NCBI RefSeq assembly: GCF_022048975.1
Contig: NZ_JAKMHX010000025.1
Span: 1 to 64,000 of the forward strand
Direction: 5' to 3'
Origin: Sporosarcina cyprini
GTDB taxonomy: Bacteria; Bacillota; Bacilli; Bacillales_A; Planococcaceae
DNA length: 64,000 nucleotides
Part shown: piece by piece, positions 18,921-28,247 of the stretch
Numbering within the stretch: position 1 is the stretch's first letter
Layout: each line of letters begins with the position of its first letter
The notes under the pieces: generated by a model
What the model was told of the DNA's origin: nothing
What the model saw: only the letters and a program-made list of their open reading frames with translations
The model's database searches: none
Translations under genes and position numbers: made by a program

Positions 18921-19043
18921 AGTAGCCTTTCAAAAACAGAACTTTCATTTTTAAGTGAGATTTTTGAAGAAGTGGCATATAATTCGCAAAGTAAAAAGTA
19001 TATTGAATTACTATACTTACTAAATAAGGATCCAAATAAATAA
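18921..19043 (+). pseudogene. Orphan 40-codon fragment
   Basis: The frame continues in register past the stop of the preceding gene (SLSKTELSFLSEIFEEVAYN...LLYLLNKDPNK) to a TAA at 19041-19043. It has no start codon of its own with a ribosome site. It is probably the 3' end of a deleted immunity gene. An extended form of the preceding protein cut by a stop is less likely. Confidence 0.35.
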
Positions 19044-19058
19044 GGAAGGATGATAGCT

Positions 19059-19475
19059 TTGAATAAAGAGGCAGTCATTGAATTAATAAATAACGCACCT
19101 AAAAAGTTTTTTGTTGGGGCTTTAGAGGATAGTAAAATTAGTGACATTGAGAAAAGGCTTAATGTAAAGTTGCCAGAAAGTTATAAATGGTTTTTGAGGG
19201 AATATGGAACTGGAGGAGTTTTTGGGATAGAGATTTTTGGAGGCGGACTTCGCGAGGTCCCAACTTGTGTAAGAGAAACAGAAGAATGGAGAGAATATGG
19301 TTTACCAATGGAGTTCGTTGTAATACAGAACTACGGATCCGGTGTTTATTGTCTTGATACTTCAAGATTAGCCAACAATGAATGTCCCGTTACAGACTGG
19401 GAGCAAGATAATGAGAATGGAATAAATGAATATGAAAATTTTTATACATTTTTAGTAGAACAGTTCTCAAAATAA
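19059..19475 (+). CDS. SMI1/KNR4-family immunity protein
   Basis: 138 aa from TTG 19059 (AAGGAAGG 9 bases upstream; the in-frame ATG 19050 abuts that site). SMI1/KNR4 signature: KISDIEKRLNVKLPESYKWF, LREYGTGGVFG, a tryptophan-rich VTDWEQDNENGINEYENFYT end. No toxin remains next to it, only a 35-bp scrap of the connector downstream (19484-19518). It is an orphan immunity gene. Confidence 0.78.
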   Translation: MNKEAVIELINNAPKKFFVGALEDSKISDIEKRLNVKLPESYKWFLREYGTGGVFGIEIFGGGLREVPTCVRETEEWREYGLPMEFVVIQNYGSGVYCLDTSRLANNECPVTDWEQDNENGINEYENFYTFLVEQFSK

Positions 19476-19483
19476 TTCACTAA

Positions 19484-19518
19484 ACCGGTCACCACTGATT
19501 CGGTGAAGTCCATCTTAT
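19484..19518 (+). repeat. Scrap of the toxin connector region (fourth copy)
   Basis: Positions 19485-19517 read PVTTDSVKSIL and line up with VVSTDAMKSIY of the complete toxin (around 13746). It is the smallest of four copies of this connector in the array and a footprint of recombination. Confidence 0.5.
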
Positions 19519-19574
19519 TTAAAACAAATTCATATTAAACTCAAAAATACGACGAAAAATTAGGGGTGATAGAT

Positions 19575-20089
19575 TTGAGTAAAGTATATGAAGATTTTTT
19601 TTCTGAATTACAAGCAGATATGGTAGGTATTTGTTTAGAATACGTTAAAAATCGTGCAGAGGACATCTATATTTACTGTTCCTATGAGCCAGAAATGTAT
19701 GCTTTTGACGTGTTTTTTAAAATAAATGGACAATTTGTTCTTAAGCATAACTTCAACGATGCAGTAAATAACATAAACACAATAGATAAGAAAGTATTGA
19801 TTTATGATACCTCGGAACAAAGACAAGAAACTTTTTTGATATTGGTCTCGGGTATTTAGAAAAAATCCGCGAAAAAAGTAAAGAATATGGAAGAGGTATG
19901 ACGACAGAAATGAAGTTACATTACAATGTAAAACAAAATAGTTTAAAAGGAAAATATAGATATGATTTAGTCTATTCTAATGACGAAGACCTTTTACCAG
20001 ATGATATTTTTAATTATTGGTTTGAAGAGGTGAAAAAAGAGGGTTATATCATTCAGCGTAACAGAAGGACAGACGAGGGCCTGTATTAA
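19575..20089 (+). pseudogene. DUF600/YezG-like immunity gene with a frameshift
   Basis: From TTG 19575 (AGGGGTG upstream) the frame runs to a stop at 19859. The continuation lies in another frame: DIGLGYLEKIREKSKEYGRG runs on into KLHYNVKQNSLKGKYRYDL and IFNYWFEEVKKEG, ending at 20089. The break falls at a run of six Ts (19832-19837); one more T would restore a single frame of about 171 codons. The composite resembles the YezG/DUF600 immunity family. It could be a real mutation, phase switching or an assembly error. Confidence 0.65.
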
Positions 20090-20376
20090 AATCGCCACAT
20101 TTTGTCCAGTGTTATCGCCAGATTGAAAAGAGGTTGAAATTTAGAAAAAGCCGGACCGAACTCATTGAAACGACAGTTGAGTACAAGCATCTTCAGACGG
20201 TCCCTGTTCTTGGGGACGCAACAATCATTGATCTATCTAAATCTGCAGTTTCACCCATCACGATTATCCACACCAACTACATCGCAAATATGCGGAGATT
20301 CAGTTTGCATCCGTATACAGAACCCTCATCATAACCAGTATTATCTAACTATGACTGCAAAATAGGAGGCATGGAT
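20090..20376. other. Unassigned stretch, probably degenerate coding sequence
   Basis: Between the DUF600-like gene and the next SMI1 gene the plus strand has open stretches in two frames of about 66 codons (one reads KFRKSRTELIETTVEYKHL). Neither has a ribosome site, a start or a recognisable family. This is probably more cassette debris; no regulatory element seen. Confidence 0.3.
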
Positions 20377-20811
20377 TTGCCGGAAATTCAAAATATCCAC
20401 GAGAGCTTAACCATTGGGGATTTAGAGAGTTTTGAAAGTAATCATAATATCACACTTCCAACATATTATAGAAATTTTTTGCTGGCGTATAATGGAGGTT
20501 ATCCTAATCCAGGTACATATAAAATATCTGTCGAGTTAGGCGAGAGTATATTGAATATATTTTATGGTATTGGTAATATGTATGATAATTTAGAGAAGAA
20601 GTTAGATATTTTTGATGAAATCCTAGAATTAGGATTCATTCCGATCGCAGATGATCTATTCGGTAATCAAATATGTATTGGAATAAGCGAGGAGTATTTT
20701 GGACAAATATTTCATTGGGCTCATGATGAGGAACATGACGGAATGGAAAATATGTATTTCCTATCAAATAACTTTAATGATTTTCTGGATGTCTTATATG
20801 AGTGCCAATAA
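20377..20811 (+). CDS. SMI1/KNR4-family immunity protein
   Basis: 144 aa from TTG 20377, with AGGAGG at 20364-20369 and 7-base spacing; the in-frame ATG 20371 touches the ribosome site. SMI1 pattern: TIGDLESFESNHNITLPTYY, RNFLLAYNGGYPN, then IPIADDLFGNQICIGI and FHWAHDEEHDGME. It is the last recognisable immunity gene of the array and has no toxin beside it. Confidence 0.8.
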   Translation: MPEIQNIHESLTIGDLESFESNHNITLPTYYRNFLLAYNGGYPNPGTYKISVELGESILNIFYGIGNMYDNLEKKLDIFDEILELGFIPIADDLFGNQICIGISEEYFGQIFHWAHDEEHDGMENMYFLSNNFNDFLDVLYECQ

Positions 20812-20930
20812 CTCTTGAATTTACTTTTTGGGAAGAGTCAATAGTCGGTAGGTGAGAAAAGAGTTAAAAGTATTTTTTTCTGGCAAGTTGAAATGGAGTT
20901 ATTTAATGTGTGGAAGGGAGGCTAGTAACG

Positions 20931-21764
20931 ATGACAGCAATAGGAATTGATATTGGCGGTACAAAAATGTTGATGCTAGCTGAATACAATGGTGAAAGGA
21001 TCTCCAGAACCGTTCCAACGGGTAGAGACTGCACACCCGAGAAGATACAAAAGGAAATGGAACGCTTTCTCAACGATTTGCCTTTTAACGTGGATTGTAT
21101 AGGAATAGCCGTTCCCGGATTAGTTGAAAATGAGAACATGGTTGTTTTGTCAGATGTTCTCCCGCATCTTGCAGGAATGGATACTGATTTTCTACGATTC
21201 ACTAACAAGCATGTTTATATGATTAATGATGTAAAGGCTGCCCTTGTACGCGAGGCCTCTTTAGATGACAACCCCGATCTTGTGGTTCTGATGGTGGGGA
21301 CGGGTATAGCGATGGGCATGAAGCTGAATGGGCAATTTATCAATGGATGTAAAGGGTGGGCCGGCGAGTTGGGCAGTATGCCGATTCCTACTAATGAGGG
21401 CATACGTAAGTTAGATGAGCTGGCAAGTGGAGCGAGCATTCTCGCGAGAGCCAAGGCCGATGCGAACACAGTACATACGCAGCTGGAAGAAGAGGTTGAA
21501 ACGATAAAAGAAATCATTCATGCTGCAGGTGGATATTTAGGGATAGGCATTTCTACGATTATTCACCTCTTGAATCCTAACAAGATTATTTTAGGTGGCG
21601 GAAGCCTACAATACAAAGGCTATTACGAGGCAGCGTTACAAGTTGCAAAAACGAATACTCTTCCAGATCTCTGGGATGCCTGCTCAATCCATAAAGCGCA
21701 GGAAGCTCCCTATATGGTTGCGCAAGGGGCCATGCTTTTCGCGAGTTCAAAACAGCCGATGTGA
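20931..21764 (+). CDS. ROK-family protein (putative sugar kinase)
   Basis: 277 aa from ATG 20931 (AAGGGAGG, 9-base spacing). ROK features: IGIDIGGTKMLML (ATP phosphate 1), MVGTGIAMGMKLNGQFING, and a late NPNKIILGGGSL. The zinc motif CxCGxxGCxE of classical ROK glucokinases and repressors is absent; the equivalent region reads GCKGWAGELGSM. There is no helix-turn-helix, so a kinase is likelier than a repressor. Substrate unknown. Confidence 0.82.
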   Translation: MTAIGIDIGGTKMLMLAEYNGERISRTVPTGRDCTPEKIQKEMERFLNDLPFNVDCIGIAVPGLVENENMVVLSDVLPHLAGMDTDFLRFTNKHVYMINDVKAALVREASLDDNPDLVVLMVGTGIAMGMKLNGQFINGCKGWAGELGSMPIPTNEGIRKLDELASGASILARAKADANTVHTQLEEEVETIKEIIHAAGGYLGIGISTIIHLLNPNKIILGGGSLQYKGYYEAALQVAKTNTLPDLWDACSIHKAQEAPYMVAQGAMLFASSKQPM

Positions 21765-21836
21765 TTGTGTTCTAAATCACAGCAAGGCAGCGCAGTTTAG
21801 TTTAGAAAGCTGAAACGGGATAAAGGGGACTGGCTC

Positions 21837-22346
21837 ATGAATATACGTGTATTGAAAGAATCCGATGCCAAGCAGTACCAACAACTACGATTACGTGCAT
21901 TACAAGTCAATCAGGAAGCATTCGGGTCAACATATGAGAGAGAAGTGAGATTCTCAATCGAAACTGTTGAAGAGCGAATAAAGCCAGCGATAGACAAATT
22001 TGTTTTAGGGGCTTTTGATGAAACCGATTCGCTAGTAGGGATTGTTACATTTATGCGCGACAATAACCTGAAAACGAGTCATAAAGGGAATATTTTTGGG
22101 ATGTATGTTGCTCCAGAAGTCCGAGGGCAGGGTGTGGGTAAAGCGCTTCTGGTGGAGCTTATTCGAAGGGCGAAAAGCTGCGAAGGGTTGGAACAGATCC
22201 ACTTGACGGTCGTATCTGCTAATGAATCGGCCAAGAGGTTATATAAATCGTTGGGATTTGAGGTCTATGGTGTTGAACGAAATGCGCTGAAATTCAAGGG
22301 GCAGTATTTTGATGAGGATTTGATGGTTTTATTTATTGGTGATTGA
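21837..22346 (+). CDS. GNAT-family N-acetyltransferase
   Basis: 169-aa GNAT enzyme. The core is GMYVAPEVRGQGVGKALL (acetyl-CoA pyrophosphate loop) followed by LTVVSANESAKRLYKSLGF, and it ends with a strand DEDLMVLFI typical of small-molecule acetyltransferases. Start ATG 21837 follows AAAGGGGA. Substrate unknown. It is a plus-strand gene closed by a terminator shared with the converging transglutaminase gene. Confidence 0.88.
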   Translation: MNIRVLKESDAKQYQQLRLRALQVNQEAFGSTYEREVRFSIETVEERIKPAIDKFVLGAFDETDSLVGIVTFMRDNNLKTSHKGNIFGMYVAPEVRGQGVGKALLVELIRRAKSCEGLEQIHLTVVSANESAKRLYKSLGFEVYGVERNALKFKGQYFDEDLMVLFIGD

Positions 22347-22366
22347 GTTGGACGAACCTTTCACAT

Positions 22367-22404
22367 AAAAAAGGTCTCTCGAAATTTAGGAGAGACCTCT
22401 TTTT
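22367..22404. terminator. Bidirectional terminator after the GNAT gene
   Basis: AGGTCTCTC (22372-22380) / GAGAGACCT (22390-22398), with an A-run before and a T-run after. The arm sequence equals that of the groESL terminator. Confidence 0.85.
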
Positions 22405-22445
22405 ATCGTTTGACACAATAGTGCTGCCATATCCATCACTTCGTG

Positions 22446-24101
22446 CTAATATCTGACTTCCAGCCGTGTGTGCGTCTTAAATAGTTCCTCAGTCGGATCA
22501 AAGTAATCTTCCGTATACTCCGGAATGAATGCATTCCCACTAGTATAGCCGGAGCCCCATGTAGGATCCATCGTAAGCCATTTTCCGTCCACTTTCACTT
22601 CCACCCAGGCATGATAATCCGTGGTGTAACCATTGAAAGCTGTTCCTACGATATACCGTGCTTCCATTCCGGACGCACGTAGCAAAGCTATAGCAAGGTA
22701 CGAATAATCCCCACAAATCCCACTCTTCAACTGAAGTGTTTTTAAGGCACTGTCATCCCATTCATTAATTTTATCGTCCCATTTTTTCACATCATAAGAA
22801 ATGTTCTTAGCGGTATATTCGTAAACGGCTTTCGCTTTCTCACGATCGGACATCTCGTCGGTTATAAGTTCCCTTGCCAGTGCAATGATTTCCGGCGCAT
22901 CGGATTGGACACCCTTGGATGGCAAGAGATTGCGTTGATCTTCAGTGTCCTTACTTACTACCGAAAACTCAGCAATATTTACATAATACAGTTCTTTGCC
23001 TCTTGCTTCCGGCACATTGACCGTCACATTATATGTGCCAGCTCCGAATCTCAGATAGATCTGATCGTCGAATGTAAAATTGTCGATTGGAATAACGGAA
23101 TATGCTAGTTCGTTGTCTTTCTCTATCTCAATAAAGAGGTGTGTCGTCTCCTTGGCAAGGGGGTCATCTTTGTCAATGGTGCCTGAAATGCGATAAGTTA
23201 AACCGGCTTCTTCGCCACTTTTAGCGGGTGAGGCAAAATGGACTCCACGCTCATCCGTCGTATTTTGGATTGGCTCAAATGTGAGATCGGATTGATTGTC
23301 GATATAGACCACAGCACCTTGTTGATAATATTTCTCTTGGTTTTCTGGTGGTAGGTAAACTGTTAATCCATGAACTCCTTTTCCGTAAGGTAATGGCACG
23401 TCATAAGAAAATTCACCATTTTTGACAGAGAGTATATGTGACCAGGATTGTTCGCCCTTGAAGAGTACGAGCATAATATTTTCGGCTGTATCAACCTTTC
23501 CTTTAAGTGTAAAGACTTCGTTTCCTTTTACGTACCTGCTATCAGGTGCCTGGAGTGAGAGATCCGCAGCTTGCGCGAACGGGGTGTAGACAATTCCATG
23601 ATCCGTAGTTGGATTTACATTAAAGACAGAGAAAGCAGTCATGTTATCGAATGATTCTTCGAGGATCGTACTGGGGATCAGGACACTTACCAGATAGTCA
23701 CCCTCTCCATTGAACAGCTTAATATCCTGTTTGAACATACCGTCTTTAATAGGTACATAATGAGAGACCAAATCGCCAAGTTCTTTTCCTTCGTTAAAGC
23801 CAATATCAATTACTACATAGTCACCTTTCAATTTTTCATGCTGCTCAATTGTCCCTTCGACTGTCACGACTCCGTTTGCCGCTATTTCCCTGTAAATAGG
23901 CTGTGTCAAAGATGCGCCTAATTTCCGGGCATAGGGTGACAGCTCCACCGGTTCCTTTTCCAGTTCATCGTTCTTCTTTTTTGCGGCCTCCTCATACGCC
24001 GCCCCCTGCTTTTGCTCTTCCGTAATAGCAAACCCGCTCGTGCAGGCGCTTAATACGAATAAACTCACCAAACTGACAAATGCTATATAAAATTTTTTCA
24101 T
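22446..24101 (-). CDS. Transglutaminase-domain lipoprotein
   Basis: 551 aa. A signal peptide with lipobox LSAC (about 17-20) predicts membrane anchoring on the outside. A long beta-rich middle part follows, with two or three bacterial Ig-like or carbohydrate-module-like segments. The C-terminal transglutaminase-like core has C463 in GICGDYS, H497 in DYHAWVEV and D512 in TMDPTW. Bacterial members act as cysteine peptidases or crosslinkers of surface proteins or peptidoglycan peptides; activity here is inferred from the triad. Monocistronic, divergent from cwlJ. Confidence 0.88.
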   Translation of the reverse strand: MKKFYIAFVSLVSLFVLSACTSGFAITEEQKQGAAYEEAAKKKNDELEKEPVELSPYARKLGASLTQPIYREIAANGVVTVEGTIEQHEKLKGDYVVIDIGFNEGKELGDLVSHYVPIKDGMFKQDIKLFNGEGDYLVSVLIPSTILEESFDNMTAFSVFNVNPTTDHGIVYTPFAQAADLSLQAPDSRYVKGNEVFTLKGKVDTAENIMLVLFKGEQSWSHILSVKNGEFSYDVPLPYGKGVHGLTVYLPPENQEKYYQQGAVVYIDNQSDLTFEPIQNTTDERGVHFASPAKSGEEAGLTYRISGTIDKDDPLAKETTHLFIEIEKDNELAYSVIPIDNFTFDDQIYLRFGAGTYNVTVNVPEARGKELYYVNIAEFSVVSKDTEDQRNLLPSKGVQSDAPEIIALARELITDEMSDREKAKAVYEYTAKNISYDVKKWDDKINEWDDSALKTLQLKSGICGDYSYLAIALLRASGMEARYIVGTAFNGYTTDYHAWVEVKVDGKWLTMDPTWGSGYTSGNAFIPEYTEDYFDPTEELFKTHTRLEVRY

Positions 24102-24275
24102 AGATGTCAGATTCCCCCTAGTAAGTAATGTATATCAATAATAACACTATTGCGATAGTTTAAAACAGAGTATTGTCTAAATCGGTATGAGAAAAGGCCT
24201 TCCTGTATTATGCGGTCCTCGTTCAGGTGTATCATTAGAGTTTTGCTTTCATATTCTATAGTTGGAGGTGAAAGA

Positions 24276-24713
24276 ATGCCGAGAGTGAAATACCGTGATG
24301 CGGATGTTGATTTAATGGCACGGATGATGCGGGCCGAAGCTGAGGGCGAAGGGAAACAAGGGATGCTATATGTCGGAAATGTCATTGTGAATCGGGCAGT
24401 AGCCGATTGCTTAGACTTTCGAGATGTTCGAACGATTGAGGATGTGATTTTCCAGGTACAGGGCGGGAATTATTCGTTTGAAGCGGTTCAAAAAGGTAAT
24501 ATGTTTTATCAGCGAGCGAGAGATACGGAAAGAAGATTAGCCAAACAGAATTTGGACTATTGGCGAGTCCACCCGGCAAAATATGCTCTTTGGTACTTTA
24601 ACCCGTATGCGCCTTGTCCACCGACGTGGTATGGGCAACCTTTTACAGGACAATTTAAGAATCATTGTTTTTATGAACCGGCGGCGGGGACTTGTGATGC
24701 TGTTTACAGTTAG
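24276..24713 (+). CDS. cwlJ: Cell-wall hydrolase, CwlJ/SleB type
   Basis: 145-aa protein of the SleB/CwlJ hydrolase domain without signal peptide or peptidoglycan-binding domain, the layout of CwlJ, which degrades spore cortex during germination. The motif MARMMRAEAEGEGKQGMLYV has the catalytic Glu, and VGNVIVNRAV, FNPYAPCPPTW and NHCFYEP are typical. Start ATG 24276 follows GGAGGTG. GerQ, the usual CwlJ partner, is not adjacent. Indicates a spore-forming host. Confidence 0.88.
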   Translation: MPRVKYRDADVDLMARMMRAEAEGEGKQGMLYVGNVIVNRAVADCLDFRDVRTIEDVIFQVQGGNYSFEAVQKGNMFYQRARDTERRLAKQNLDYWRVHPAKYALWYFNPYAPCPPTWYGQPFTGQFKNHCFYEPAAGTCDAVYS

Positions 24714-24851
24714 TTAAACGAGAGCTTATCAAACGGGATTACTTTGATTGGTCATGAAGACACATATCCGAAAAAAGAGTTTCTCACTTGTGTGGGAAAC
24801 TTTTTTATATCTCGAAAAAAATTATTTTACTATATTCACAAACCTCCTCAA

Positions 24852-24888
24852 TTTGTGTTAACCTATATTTCGTTATGGTTAACACAAA
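24852..24888 (+). promoter_or_regulatory. BirA operator of the biotin operon
   Basis: Perfect inverted repeat TTTGTGTTAACC (24852-24863), 13-base spacer, GGTTAACACAAA (24877-24888), ending 17 bp before the bioD start. Sequence, spacing and position match operators of the biotin-protein ligase/repressor BirA of Bacillota. Biotin excess should silence bioD-bioA-bioY. Confidence 0.93.
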
Positions 24889-24905
24889 AGTTAAGGAGGG
24901 TTTTT

Positions 24906-25598
24906 ATGGCGAACTATTTTTGGGTAGTCGGAACCGATACTGATGTCGGAAAAACAATAGCGACGACAATTTTGATGCGTTATTTCCAAACCAAAGGGGA
25001 GGTGCTGCCCTATAAGCCGGTTCAGACAGGGCTCATTGAGGAAGGGGGCCTCACGTATTACGGCGATACTCAGTTTTATCGGTCCTTCAGTGAAATGGAA
25101 CTGGATGAACAGAATATCAACAGTTATTCCTTTAAGGAGCCTGCTTCTCCTCATTATGCTGCAAGATTAGAAGGAGCGACCATTGATGAGAAGCGCATCC
25201 TTCAACATATTGAGAGGTTGAAGTCTCAATACGATTATGTAATTTGTGAAGGAGCGGGTGGATTGTATGTCCCGTTAGATGAGAAACGGAATTACTATTT
25301 CCACCACCTCATAAAAGAAACACAAATGCCTGTCGTGCTGGTGACTCGGACAACACTCGGTACCATTAATCACACGTTATTAACAATCGAGGCATTGCGT
25401 GCAAAAGGCATTCCTATTGCAGGAATTGTGTGTAATGCATTTGAGGGGACTGAACTTGAAGTCGATAATGTCACTACGATCCGTCAGGCTACAGGGTTAC
25501 CTTTAATACTTATTCCGAAGCTGGAAAACACAGCTGATTTGAAGGAGATTCAGTTGGAGGGTGCAGATGAGTTTTTTGAAAGGTTGCGGAGCCTATGA
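24906..25598 (+). CDS. bioD: dethiobiotin synthetase BioD
   Basis: 230-aa BioD, the ATP-dependent carboxylation and ring closure of 7,8-diaminopelargonate to dethiobiotin. P-loop in [14 protein letters not shown], substrate motif [18 protein letters not shown]. Start ATG 24906 follows AAGGAGGG; the frame extends to 24744 but crosses the BirA operator, so the shorter start is right. First gene of bioD-bioA-bioY; its stop overlaps the bioA start. Confidence 0.95.
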   Translation: MANYFWVVGTDTDVGKTIATTILMRYFQTKGEVLPYKPVQTGLIEEGGLTYYGDTQFYRSFSEMELDEQNINSYSFKEPASPHYAARLEGATIDEKRILQHIERLKSQYDYVICEGAGGLYVPLDEKRNYYFHHLIKETQMPVVLVTRTTLGTINHTLLTIEALRAKGIPIAGIVCNAFEGTELEVDNVTTIRQATGLPLILIPKLENTADLKEIQLEGADEFFERLRSL

Positions 25599-26974
25599 TT
25601 TCTGATATGCAACGAAGGGATTTACGCCATGTGTGGCATCCTTGTTCCCAGATGAAAGATTATGAAGAGTTTCCGCCTATCGTAATAAAAAGTGGGAAAG
25701 GCATTTATTTATATGATGAAAACGGCAAAGCGTACATAGACGCGGTGTCTTCCTGGTGGGTGAATTTATTCGGCCACGCCAATGAACGGATCAGCGATGC
25801 CCTTGCCGAACAGGCTAGACAGTTGGAGCATGTCATTTTTGCGAATTTTACTCATGAGCCTGCGGTGCGTTTAGCTGAAAAGTTAGCTCGAATTACGCCA
25901 GAAGGCTTAACTAAAGTGTTTTTTGCGGATAACGGATCTTCTGCGGTTGAAGTCGCCCTGAAAATGAGCTTCCAATACCATAAGCAGAAGAATAAACCGA
26001 ACAAAACTCGTTTTCTAGCATTGTCCAATGCGTATCATGGCGAAACATTAGGCGCTCTTTCCGTTGGAGGCGTCGGTCTGTACAATGAAGTGTTTCAGCC
26101 GCTATTGCTGCAAACAATACGTGCGGAAGGGCCGGATTGCTTTCGATGCCCATTTCAGGAGAGACCCGAAAGCTGCAATACGCCTTGTATTTCTATCATT
26201 GAGGAAAAATTGAAGCGGCATCGTGAGGAACTGTCGGCTGTTATTATTGAACCGTTAATCCAAGCTGCGGCTGGCATGAAAATGTATCCTCCGGGTTATG
26301 TAAGTCGGCTGAAGCAGCTTTGTTCGCAATACGATGTCCATTTGATTGCGGATGAAGTGGCAGTCGGTTTTGGACGGACGGGGACGATGTTTGCGTGCGA
26401 GCAGGCGGGTATCACGCCAGATTTTATGTGCCTTTCCAAAGGACTGACGGGAGGTTATTTGCCATTGTCCGTTGTCATGACGACGGACGAGATATACGAT
26501 GCTTTTTATGATGAATATGAAACGATGAAAGCCTTTTTGCATTCCCACAGCTATACGGGAAATCCGCTGGCCTGTAGAGTGGCGCTTGAAGTGTTGCAGA
26601 TTTTCGAAGATGAGAAGTACATAGAGCAAATTCAGGACAAAGGAGCGTATATGAAGGAACTTGCTTCACAAGTTTTCAGCGGCCAGCCTCATGTCGGTGA
26701 GTATCGCCAAACCGGAATGGTAGGAGCAATTGAATTAATACAGGACAAAGCCACAAAAGAACCATTTCCATCTGAAGAACGAGTGGGGTATCAAATCTAT
26801 AAAATTGCGCTTGAAAAAGGGCTGCTCCTCCGTCCGCTTGGCAATGTCCTTTATTTTATGCCGCCCTATGTCATTTCCAAAGAGGAAATCCAGAGCATGA
26901 TCATGATTGCGAATGAATCGATCCAGCAATACCTTGAGAGAAGACAGGACCAATTGAAGGTGCTGAAGAAGTGA
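25595..26974 (+). CDS. bioA: 7,8-diaminopelargonate aminotransferase BioA
   Basis: 459-aa class III PLP aminotransferase converting KAPA to DAPA. Motifs: [12 protein letters not shown] near the N-terminus (BioA-specific), [38 protein letters not shown] and the PLP lysine in [13 protein letters not shown]. The amino donor (S-adenosylmethionine, or lysine as in B. subtilis BioK) cannot be decided from sequence alone. It overlaps bioD by ATGA and bioY by GTGA, so the three genes are translationally coupled. Confidence 0.95.
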   Translation: MISDMQRRDLRHVWHPCSQMKDYEEFPPIVIKSGKGIYLYDENGKAYIDAVSSWWVNLFGHANERISDALAEQARQLEHVIFANFTHEPAVRLAEKLARITPEGLTKVFFADNGSSAVEVALKMSFQYHKQKNKPNKTRFLALSNAYHGETLGALSVGGVGLYNEVFQPLLLQTIRAEGPDCFRCPFQERPESCNTPCISIIEEKLKRHREELSAVIIEPLIQAAAGMKMYPPGYVSRLKQLCSQYDVHLIADEVAVGFGRTGTMFACEQAGITPDFMCLSKGLTGGYLPLSVVMTTDEIYDAFYDEYETMKAFLHSHSYTGNPLACRVALEVLQIFEDEKYIEQIQDKGAYMKELASQVFSGQPHVGEYRQTGMVGAIELIQDKATKEPFPSEERVGYQIYKIALEKGLLLRPLGNVLYFMPPYVISKEEIQSMIMIANESIQQYLERRQDQLKVLKK

Positions 26975-27525
26975 AGAAAAATCTAACCTATTCATTGGCA
27001 CTTGTCTCATTGTTCGCATCTCTAACGGCAGTCGGGGCGTTTATCAAAATCCCATTGCCTTATGTTCCGTTCACGTTGCAAACACTCTTTGTGTTCCTGG
27101 CGGGAAGCCTGTTAGGGAGCAGGAGAGGAGGCCAAAGTCAGCTTCTTTACGTAGTGACCGGTCTGGCAGGGCTTCCCGTCTTCACGCAAGGTGGAGGAAT
27201 CGGTTATGTCCTGCAGCCTACGTTTGGCTATTTGATCGGATTTGTTGTGGCTGCGTTCGTCGTTGGGTTGATTTCGGAACGTGTTAAGAAACCGAAGGCT
27301 TATAAGTTCATTCTTGCAAATCTCGCGGGGTTAGCAGTCGTATATCTCGTTGGCGTCAGTTATTTATATATGGCGCTTAATACGTGGATGCGGATTGACA
27401 CTAGCTGGGGACAAGCAATTATGGTGGGAGTTGTTTATGGCATTGCCGGGGATGTAATCATTTCCGTTTTGGCAGGATTGTTGACGATGAGATTGTGGAA
27501 AGTTTTTTCTTCTATTAGAAAATGA
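26971..27525 (+). CDS. bioY: biotin transporter substrate-specificity protein BioY
   Basis: 184-aa integral membrane S-component with about six helices and the BioY signatures [38 protein letters not shown] and [12 protein letters not shown]...DVI. It captures biotin alone or with an ECF energizing module, which is not encoded here. Start GTG 26971 overlaps the bioA stop. With BioD and BioA in the operon, the cell can import biotin and also do two middle synthesis steps. Confidence 0.95.
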   Translation: MKKNLTYSLALVSLFASLTAVGAFIKIPLPYVPFTLQTLFVFLAGSLLGSRRGGQSQLLYVVTGLAGLPVFTQGGGIGYVLQPTFGYLIGFVVAAFVVGLISERVKKPKAYKFILANLAGLAVVYLVGVSYLYMALNTWMRIDTSWGQAIMVGVVYGIAGDVIISVLAGLLTMRLWKVFSSIRK

Positions 27526-27530
27526 ACTGG

Positions 27531-27564
27531 TAAGACTGGGTGTGTTTCACTGCCCAGTCTTTTA
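27531..27564 (+). terminator. bioDAY terminator
   Basis: AAGACTGGG (27532-27540) / CCCAGTCTT (27553-27561) plus a short T-run. Confidence 0.8.
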
Positions 27565-27577
27565 CGCCTTAACCGGC

Positions 27578-28219
27578 TCAATCCACCAGCCGATGTTTCA
27601 CCGCATACAATGCGGCCTGCGTCCGATCGGCAAGCTCAAGCTTGGCAAGTACATTGGATACATGCGTTTTCACCGTCTTTTCTGTAATGAACAGGGAGGC
27701 GGCGATTTCTTTATTGCTCTTTCCTCTCGCGATTTCTTGTAAGACATCGAGCTCCCGCTTGGTTAATTCCTCGACACGTCCTTTGTCCTGTTGGCCTCGA
27801 TTCGTGAACGTGTTCATGAGATGGGAGGTCGCTTTCGGATGCAACTGATTTTCGCCGTTAATGATTTTCTTCAATGACGTGACGAGCTCATCCGGCTGGA
27901 TATCCTTCAATTGAAACCCGGAGGCGCCGGCTTCGAGTGCGGGAAGGACATGGTCTTGGTCGGAAAAACTTGTGAGCATCATAATTTTCATGTCGGGATG
28001 TTGTTGCTTGATGCGCTTCGTCGCTTCGATGCCATCCATCTCAGGCATGACGAGATCCATGAGAATCAAATCCGGCTTCAGGGAATTGGCGAGCTCAACG
28101 GCTTCCTTTCCATTAGCCGCTTCCCCGACGATTTCTAAATCCGGCTGGGTGCGGAAAAAGAAGACAAGCCCTTTCCGGACAACATGATGGTCATCGACAA
28201 CTAAAATACGGATGCTCAT
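27578..28219 (-). CDS. yhcZ: NarL/FixJ-type response regulator (YhcZ-like)
   Basis: 213-aa regulator. The receiver domain (1-120) has VDDHHVVRKGL and the phospho-acceptor Asp in LILMDLVMPEMDG, with K104 in QLKDIQ. The LuxR-type helix-turn-helix (about 148-205) reads LTKRELDVLQEIARGKSNKE, then KTVKTHVSNVLAKL. It lies 28 bp downstream of its kinase. The pair resembles B. subtilis YhcY/YhcZ and staphylococcal AirSR by architecture. The symbol reflects resemblance rather than proven orthology. Confidence 0.85.
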   Translation of the reverse strand: MSIRILVVDDHHVVRKGLVFFFRTQPDLEIVGEAANGKEAVELANSLKPDLILMDLVMPEMDGIEATKRIKQQHPDMKIMMLTSFSDQDHVLPALEAGASGFQLKDIQPDELVTSLKKIINGENQLHPKATSHLMNTFTNRGQQDKGRVEELTKRELDVLQEIARGKSNKEIAASLFITEKTVKTHVSNVLAKLELADRTQAALYAVKHRLVD

Positions 28220-28247
28220 AGCTTTTCCTCCTTCTCATAGCCTGGCC

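Noticed and set aside
18660-19043. One longer immunity gene interrupted by the stop at 18918-18920
   Set aside because: The frame does continue, but the 86-residue protein ends naturally and the 40-codon extension looks like an unrelated tail; kept as two entries.
12264-20900. Prophage or integrated element as origin of the AT-rich toxin region
   Set aside because: No integrase, phage structural gene, att-like direct repeat or transposase was found; toxin-tip turnover explains the composition better.
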